Shown: positions 57,240 through 64,000 of the stretch, piece by piece
Position numbering within the stretch: position 1 is the first letter of the stretch
How the letters are laid out: each line of letters opens with the position of its first letter
NCBI GenBank assembly: GCA_015179045.1
Contig: WHUZ01000003.1
Location: forward strand, 496,001-560,000
Direction of reading: 5' to 3'
Length of the DNA stretch: 64,000 bases
Source: Kalaharituber pfeilii
Taxonomy: Eukaryota > Ascomycota > Pezizomycetes > Pezizales > Pezizaceae
Position numbers and translations under genes: made by a program
The notes under the pieces: generated by a model
What the model saw: the letters and a program-made list of their open reading frames with translations, nothing else
Told to the model about the DNA's origin: nothing
Database searches by the model: none

Positions 57240-59396
57240 GAACAAAGGAACAAGGATAAAAGGATCAAAGGATCAAAAATAGAGGCAAGGATAAGGATCA
57301 AGGATAAAGTATAGTATACGAGCGGCTGCACAGTTCACTGGCCGGCCCAGACGTTCTGAAGAGACTTCATGATCACTTCGACCCAGGCCGCGCAAAGCCT
57401 TATCCTGCCAGCCCACATTGTCTCTTTGTGCTACCTGGTACTTGACATGGATGTATAAGAGTATTCGTACAGCCCGACTAACGTGACACACGTATAAGGC
57501 AATGTCCACTGATTATAACACCAACAAGCCATCCATTCTCCACCATCATTTTATCACTGTATATCACTGACAAAGCAAAGCTGGCAAACATGGAGTATCT
57601 GGTAACCATCCACAAGCAAAATGGCGCTGATATTCAAGTACGGATATGCATGGCATTGGGCTTAACTCGTCAGCAGCGAACCTACTAGTGTCTAAAATAT
57701 GTTTACTGACATTTGCAAATCACAGCAGTGCGGCTGAGCGGCTCTGTGTCTTGGCAATGCAAAGTGCACTTGAGCCTCGGTCCAATTTTTAATCTGCCCG
57801 GCTGAAAACGCAGACTAACTTTAGCGCAAGAACGTTGCTCATACACTATGCAAGAAGCACCCTCAATCACTCATGTCCAACTAATAAGGGCTGTAGATAG
57901 CTCTTGCCGATCATGTTTGCTATCATTTTTGCTGCGTAGTGGTAAACAGGAAACAGCTGCATGCAACACCAAGCACAAAACAACATGCAGAGCAATATGG
58001 AGATGAGTGTGTGGGGAGCCCATGCTTACTGCATCAGAAAAGCTGAGTGTGATCTTCGATATATGTACGTTCGTGCAGTCGACTGATGTGTGAAGCTGAA
58101 AGGAGTCAATGTAGTCTGATTATGATACCAATTGTTGCGTCTCATTAGCTATAAATCGAGTGCGGGCCCAAGTACTACAAAGTACTCTACATGGTTGGAA
58201 ATAACATACCGAAGGTGTCATACACGACATGTACAGCTAGTACAGCAGGGCCTCTCTACGGAAACCGCTGACACGATCAGAATGTGACCCGCAGCCAGGT
58301 ACTCCCTAGCCTTTTCCTCGTCCCCTGGCCTAGACCTTGCAATTGTGGTGATGCTACACGAAGCGAATCCGAACTCAAGCAATGAAATCCTGAGTATTAA
58401 GCCTGACCCTTGCTGCAGCATAATCCTGCGAAACACTGCCCTTGAGTGGGAATACCAAGGCTAGCGTCAGTACTGGTTGAAGGTTACCAATCGCAAGTGC
58501 CCATATCAAAGATCTACATATGGTTTCACATAAGGGACCACCAGAAACGGCCATTACTTGTGTTACACGAGCATGGCTCAAGTCACTTGCAAACGTAAGA
58601 GCTATCTAAGTTCCAGTCTGGGGGTATCGCGAGACTATCCGGGGGTTAGTGTCAAGCTACCAAGCCATTGACACAGCCTCTGGCACCCTGTAGCACGCAA
58701 AGGTCAAGCACGCCCTGTTAGGCAGGCGGGCGGATGGCTACGGTGCTTACAGCATGGCATGCATGTCCGGCCCCGCAAGGCGTCTTTTGACAACTGCGGT
58801 ATGCTGGGGCACAATAATCTATCTACTGATCGGCAGGTACCAATCATGCAGTGGGCCTATGAAGAGTCATAGTTTTAGGTAGTTCCTAATATGGAACTCA
58901 ACCAATGAACGGAGGCCTCGGCTTAGCTTCAAACGTTCTAGAAACCCAACTGCAAAAGATTAATATAAAGGCTACAGGTTATAAAGAAGTAAGTGGGCTG
59001 GGTGCCAGACTACCTCAATAAGCTACAGGTCTCTTAATCTATCAAGCGAGTACTCCAATCGTGATTAATTGGAATGTCGAGGCCGGGGTACGACTGAATG
59101 TCAACTATAGTGCACAGTCCAACTGCCGAAAAGTAAGAGATAGTGAGTGCATTTGCAACTTAGGCAATCGGTTTCAAGTTCTGGTCAGTTTCTACAACAA
59201 CCGGGTGGAAGCACATAACGTGTTTTACCGGGAAACCACTCATCACTGCGAAACCGCTCAGAGGTCTTTTTACCATAACTCGACCAATTTGAATGCAAAT
59301 GGGCTCAAAATTGAACTGTAGGTCCAGACAGATCCTATATCGCTTCTATCAAGTCAGATCTTCATATCTGGCAATTAGGATCAACAAAGGGTTGAA
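57240..59396. other. intergenic, no gene recognised
   Basis: 2.2 kb. Simple AAGGATCAAAGGATCA repeats at about 57255-57305. No gene or transposon end was found in the rest. Confidence 0.35.
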
Positions 59397-59410
59397 ATAT
59401 ACAGTACTTT

Positions 59411-59463
59411 TTTTTTTTTTGGTTCACATAACCCCGCATACAAGTTACAAGCCTATGGCAGGG
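59411..59463 (-). mobile_element. 53-bp LINE 3' tail with 14-bp target duplication (family A)
   Basis: ATATACAGTACTTT stands on both sides (59397-59410 and 59464-59477). Between them is a T-run followed by a short sequence whose reverse complement contains GCGGGGTTATGTGA before the A-tail. This is a dead-on-arrival LINE insertion reduced to its last 50 bases. Confidence 0.75.
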
Positions 59464-59745
59464 ATATACAGTACTTTGTAATAAGTGCATTGTGGTGAGG
59501 TCTAGTGATATTGAGCATAGTTGCTATGCTATGTACAATTCTGAAAGAACATTTCAAAAGGGTAAGACACCAACCTGCGGATATTAGAGATATCCTCATC
59601 TAATGTGTCTCGCAGGAATATTGGACACTTACAAGCCTCCTGTGGGCTCAAATCACTCTTAAATAGACTAAAATTAAGGTCTTGAAGACATGAATATATA
59701 TTGAGCAGCATGTGCATTATAATCACATTGAGACACCAATATATA

Positions 59746-59848
59746 ATTTAGCCTGTCTCCGGGCTATGAGGGCTTGCCCAGGGACCCTGCCATGGCCAAG
59801 TGCTACAAGCGGGGTTATGTGATTAAAAAAAAAAAAAAAAAAAAAAAA
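59746..59848 (+). mobile_element. 103-bp LINE 3' tail with 13-bp target duplication (family A)
   Basis: ACACCAATATATA flanks it on both sides (59733-59745 and 59849-59861). The insert contains CCGGGCTATGAGGGCTTGCC, CCCTGCCATGGCCAAG and CGGGGTTATGTGATT, and ends in about 24 A. It matches the tail of the longer LINE starting at 63188. Confidence 0.8.
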
Positions 59849-59861
59849 ACACCAATATATA

Positions 59862-61289
59862 AAGATATATATTTATCAATATTTGATATATAAGGTTAGA
59901 TAATAGAGAGTACAACTAAATATAGTCTTAAAGCTTGCAGAGACATGAGGAATGAACTTAAAAAAGGATCTCTGAGTTGTATATTTTTATGTTTGTACAA
60001 GGTTATAAGGCTCTATATACAGCCGTATTTCCTATATAAATCTAGCTTTATATGTCGTATATAGATCAATGTACATCTTCATATATGAGTACCTTAGTAT
60101 GAGTACAATGTCACAATCTGCTCAATATATATTCCCCCAATGTATTCTTACATTCTACACATTTCTATAGTTACTTTATATCTCTATTCCTGAATTCTAT
60201 CCCAATATCAAATATCTCCTTGTAAGCGAAAATGTCCTCTCAAACATTGACTTGCTACTCTAGTAATATTAATTCAATCATCGTAAGGCTTTCCATACCT
60301 CCAAAAAGCACACCAGAGAATTATATTCATGTCTTCAAGACCTCGGTGAGCCTGTTCACATGTAGGGCCTCCACTACCTAATTTGGTATATACCCGAATG
60401 GATCACCATTCATACCTCCAATATGCTAAGTGCGATAATAGATTTACTATATTCGCCCATGCCACAACTCCAATTTGAGCCTATTTAAGAGTCATTTGCA
60501 TTCGCATTGTAGAGTTATGGTCAAAGGCCTTTTAAACGGTTTCCCGGTGAGAAAAGGTGGATGCCCCTTCGTTCATCCCTCTGCCCACGTATCCCTTATC
60601 CTCCATTCTACTACTGCCATGTCATTGCCTGCATACCTCGATTATCCTTCGCATGTCTTACTTCATCCACAACGATTCACGCAGCACCATAGCGGCATAG
60701 CCTCCTCGTTTCGATGCTTGCAGCACGGATTCCGCTTTCTGGCACCGTATATAGGACTGGATTTGCATCATTCATCCTCGAAACTTTCTATCGACTTTTT
60801 CCCATTGCCACAGCGAAGCTTTCTTACATCAGCAACGGATGCACTTTACGCCACGGGCACCCGGAGCCCATGACGCCGGCGCCCATGATGCCCGCGGCGC
60901 CACCAAAGGGCACGTCCTCACCTAGCTTACTGACCCTCTTCCATCGTGGTGCAGCTTCCCCAGTGCCTTCTCCAGCACTACCTCATGCTCCAGGACACCT
61001 ATTGTCTCTGGTGCTCTCCAAGACGCCTGGGATGCCTTCATGATGCCTAGCACAGAACACGGAAAGTTCTGATACAGGCTCTCTCGGCTTCTGTGAGTCA
61101 TTATTTATTGATGTCGCTATCTATGCTATGTTATATGCACCGGCCTCTAGCTGCAATCGCACCAGTCCGTCCTGCCGCATGAACCGCCACCAAAAGTGTC
61201 CTATCCTACCTGTCAATAAACCAGTTCTGTCAAGAAAAAGAGTGTCGTACCTGTGATTAGCTCGTCTCGTCAATAAATCCGTTCTACCA
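59862..61289. other. AT-rich DNA then intergenic, no gene recognised
   Basis: 59862-60300 is strongly A/T-rich with many TA steps (ATATAT runs), possibly mutated repeat DNA. 60470-61050 has a normal base composition and a frame of about 130 codons without a recognisable domain. Confidence 0.35.
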
Positions 61290-61960
61290 TTCCTATCAAT
61301 TGAGCAGCAGCATGGGCAGCATGGGCAAGACGAGCTGGATGAATAGGTAGGGCAGCACCTTCTCGACAGCTACAAACTCTGTCTCTTGACAACTCAGCCT
61401 ATGTCAGAACTTGCTAAATGGCACTATGTCAGCTCTCTCGACATATATGGTAGAATGGCCTCCAGGCGCTGGTATGGCAGGTTCCTCAATCTCGATCGTA
61501 CAGTATATGTCATAACAGGCTGATTGACGAGCTTATTAAAAGGTATGGCAACTTTCTCGGCGGTGCTGCATGTGACACAACAGGCTCAATTTGCAGTTAT
61601 GAGAGGGCATCCTTGACGGTGCAGCATATGGCAGGATGGGCTGATTTACAGGATCATTGAGAGGTAGTATGACAGGGCCCGCTCGACGGTGCAGCATAGG
61701 GCAGCACGGGCTCAATTGACAGATACGGCAGGTCCCTCTTGACCGTACAATATACAGCAACAGTCTGATTGGATTTACTCGTAAATTGACAGGTTGATTG
61801 AGAGGTGATGACAGCTCTATCAATGTTGTGTTATGTGGCATAGCGGGCACAATTGACAGGTATTGCAGATCCTTCTCGATGGTGAGGCATATGGCAGGTC
61901 AGGCTCAATTCGTAGGTATGGCAGGACACTTGCTATACAGGGACACATGATAGGGCGGGC
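61290..61960. repeat. degenerate tandem array, ~55-75 bp units
   Basis: The blocks CTCGACGGTGCAGCATATGG and GGCTCAATTGACAGGTATGG recur about six times each in the same order, with units of 55-75 bp. Examples start at about 61507, 61575, 61638, 61696, 61850 and 61900. Copies are diverged and there is no constant reading frame. Confidence 0.6.
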
Positions 61961-62622
61961 ATGGAGCTACAAGCACGATGGGGTTCTTGAGAATGCAGCA
62001 TATTGTAGAATCTACAGTGCTGGAGGCATGACGGCATGAGCGTAATGGTAGTAGTATAGAACGGTATAGATCAACAAACAGAACTTCATAATCACGGGCA
62101 AACGCTAGGGTAGCAGGAGCTGTAATCTACATTTATAGTTGGCTGAGGGATGCCGTCTCCTGTCCTAATTAATAGCGTCATGCAAAACCTAGGACGCCTA
62201 GAATGCCCCAAAATGCTAATGATGCTACTGGACGCAGCGGCGGCGAAAGTTGCGCCATGAAGCCATAGTAGTGGCGTCCAGACATGAAAAATCCCTTGCT
62301 GATGTAAATGCTTATATTTTCAAGGGAAACTGATCATTTGTCCGTGTGCTTGCGTGCTTGTGAAACTTGTGACAAAGAAGAATCTGAAACACTCTTGTAG
62401 TTGTCGGTAAACAAATTGTTTGCAGCAGTCTCAATATGCCATTCCACCTGATAAGTGCCAGGTGAAACTATCATCCATTTGCTGTCGCTACTTTTTGAAA
62501 CAGCTGGGGATAAGATACATGTCTTACCTCGGAATAGTGAAAAACTGTGCATAATCTTGGTCAATTCTTAGAGATTTATGCTCCTATCATGTCTTGAGAC
62601 TACGTTTGGATTCTAGATATTA
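61961..62622. other. spacer left of the LINE cluster
   Basis: A 76-codon minus-strand frame (62334-62564) is the only notable open frame and is not recognised. Nothing else is seen. Confidence 0.3.
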
Positions 62623-62623
62623 G

Positions 62624-63112
62624 TTTTTTTTTTTTTTTTTATCTTTTTAATTTATCATTACTCGCATGCCGCCCTATGGGCTATGGCGAGATTAGGTACA
62701 TAGGAGAATAAGGGAAATAAGACTAAAAAACCTCCGCCTCTTTGTCCGCCCACTCTAACAATGTAACCAGCGGATCTCTGCCATCTTCTTTCGCCTTTGG
62801 GGGTTCCCTCACCGCCTCCTGGCCCCCGGGCCACCTCTGTCTCCAGACTCTGCATTCTTCCCAAATGTGCTCTGCTGTCTCTTCCCCTTTCCAGCACTCT
62901 GGGCTCTCTGCCCTGCTTACTCTGGACTTCCAAGCCCTGAAGCCTTGCCCCAACAGCTCTGCCAGCGTGGCTGTGTGTCCCCCTAGTCGTTGTAGTGTTC
63001 TGTAACCCGGTCTCAGTCTATCCCTTTCTTCCGCACGTCGCGCCTTCGCCTCCATGCACATTCCGGCCTCTGTAATTACTTCGTCCTGGTTAGCCTCGTC
63101 CCCAGCGTCCTG
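62624..63112 (-). mobile_element. 5'-truncated LINE (family B), RT C-terminal zinc-knuckle region
   Basis: It reads on the minus strand and ends in a poly(A) tail (T-run 62624-62640). The encoded tail TLAELLGQGFRAWKSRVSR ... ESPECWKGEETAEHIWEEC resembles the Cys/His motif that follows RNase H in Tad-like fungal LINEs, with one Cys apparently replaced. The 3' untranslated part carries the TATCATTACTCGC block shared with 57182. The copy is cut at about 63112 where the A/T-rich tail of the next LINE begins. Confidence 0.75.
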
Positions 63113-63118
63113 GTAGGG

Positions 63119-64000
63119 TTTTTATTTTTTTTTATTTTTTTATTTTTTTATTTTTTTTATTTTAATTTATTTATTTATTTATTTATTGTCACGTGACCCG
63201 GCATGCGGCTGTTCGCCATGGCAGGGCCCCTGGGTCTAAACCCTCAAAGCCCGGAGGCAGGCTTATCTAACTACCCCTTCCACCGCCACCTCTACAACGA
63301 AAACCTCGACCCCTCCCCGCCCCACCTCCACGAGGCAATTTTGAAAATAGCTATCCTGGTAGGGCAGGAGGACCCCGATCTTTGCTGCCCTGTCTGCTCT
63401 CTCGTTGCCCCTCAGTACCTTGTGCCCTTTGACCGATATCACTGCCACGCCCGTCCCCCCTCGGGCTGCTCTGCCCTCCCACGCTTCCCTGACTAGGTGG
63501 GCGACCTTCGGCTATGGATTTGAGCTTCTGAATGGCCACTTTGGAATCGGTCACTAGGAGTATCTCCTCGTCCCCCTCCTCTAGGGCCTTCGCCATCGCC
63601 ATTAGCTCTGCATCATTCACTGTCGCTAGCGCCTAGGTAGACCGAGGTGGGTTTGTTCCTTCCACAGTCCTACCCCCATCCTCTCTGCAATCCTGCTCCC
63701 GTCCGTGTATACTGCTTTCCATCCCTCGTCTATCTCTTCTTCGACTCTTCTTTTCCATTCATGTCTCTCTGCTTGGGCGTCTAGCGTGCTGAGTACTGCT
63801 AGTGGTAGGGGGTCCCTCCAGTTTGAATCTTAGCGCCCTGGCCTCGACCCGTGTCCTTTCGCCTTCTACGAAGGTGTGTACTGACTCCAGGTTCGCTAGG
63901 CCCTCAACTACGTCCCTCCGAGTTTTTTCAGGGGGTCCCTGTGTGGCTCTGACCACTTTGTACTGCCCCTTCTCTAGCTCTCTCAGCTTCTGCCCTGGTG
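63119..64000 (-). mobile_element. Tad-like LINE (family A), 3' part, runs off the window
   Basis: The 3' tail is A/T-rich (63119-63187), followed inward by CACGTGAC and CCCTGCCATGGCGA, shared with the short copies at 59411 and 59746. Upstream on the minus strand it encodes an RNase H domain and then the region after reverse transcriptase. The 5' part lies beyond base 64000. Confidence 0.8.
63263..63620 (-). pseudogene. LINE RNase H domain, frameshifted
   Basis: NDAELMAMAKALEEGDEEIL and LVTDSKVAIQKLKSIAEG (the Glu and the Asp of the RNase H site) are in one frame. ISVKGHKVLRGNERADRAAK, the final conserved block, is in another. The switch is near 63480-63500, so the copy is dead. A further frame (63759-63956) carries the preceding linker. 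Confidence 0.75.

Overview
The window is nuclear DNA of a filamentous ascomycete (Pezizomycotina). The evidence is many short spliceosomal introns (about 45-110 nt, GT...AG, several with CTAAC/CTAAT-like branch points), fungal-specific protein families (a Meu6-type PH protein, a CPC1/GCN4 bZIP, a KIN1 kinase with KA1 tail, a Vsb1-type SulP transporter with a cyclic-nucleotide domain) and fungal transposon types (Tc1/mariner, pogo/Fot1, Tad-like LINEs, a solo LTR). Only nine recognisable protein genes and one host pseudogene lie in 64 kb. That low density and the many transposons suggest an expanded, repeat-rich genome. I cannot name the genus.

Layout. 1-1664 (-): 5' part of a PH-domain protein, cut by the window edge. 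5044-8694 (-): Vsb1-like vacuolar SulP transporter, six exons. 9565-16629: a 7-kb pile-up of DNA transposons: a broken Tc1/mariner element carrying a second element inside its transposase and a 12-bp minisatellite in its N-terminal region, a MITE with related ends, a broken pogo element, and a 735-bp MITE sharing one TA with the pogo element. 18154-20219 (-): HMG-box transcription factor. 25048-27593 (-): DDT/WHIM/PHD chromatin protein. 28273-30607 (-): GPATCH1/TOUGH-like spliceosome factor with an apparent one-base frameshift. 32349-35483 (+): KIN1/PAR-1 kinase, divergent from GPATCH1. 40117-41587 (-): D-amino-acid oxidase with a 10-nt micro-exon. 42507-42875: solo LTR with a 5-bp target duplication. 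43182-44545 (-): multiply broken COX15 (heme A synthase) copy. 48620-51114 (-): peroxisomal ABCD half-transporter. 52659-53816 (-): CPC1/GCN4 with a tiny upstream ORF and a TGACTCA site in its leader. 54-64 kb: gene-poor, with a Tc1-type MITE, several 5'-truncated LINE copies (two with 13-14 bp target duplications), a degenerate tandem array, and two LINE 3' regions running off the right edge.

The host genes do not form a pathway cluster. They are ordinary housekeeping and regulatory genes separated by repeat-rich spacers. For the genes with complete models, my intron placements give exon sums divisible by three (697, 1006, 357, 756, 619 and 1120 codons), which supports them. I found no convincing new gene system. 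The most unusual material is the nested transposon stack and a 12-bp GAGGCTGYTCY repeat unit that recurs at three separate loci.
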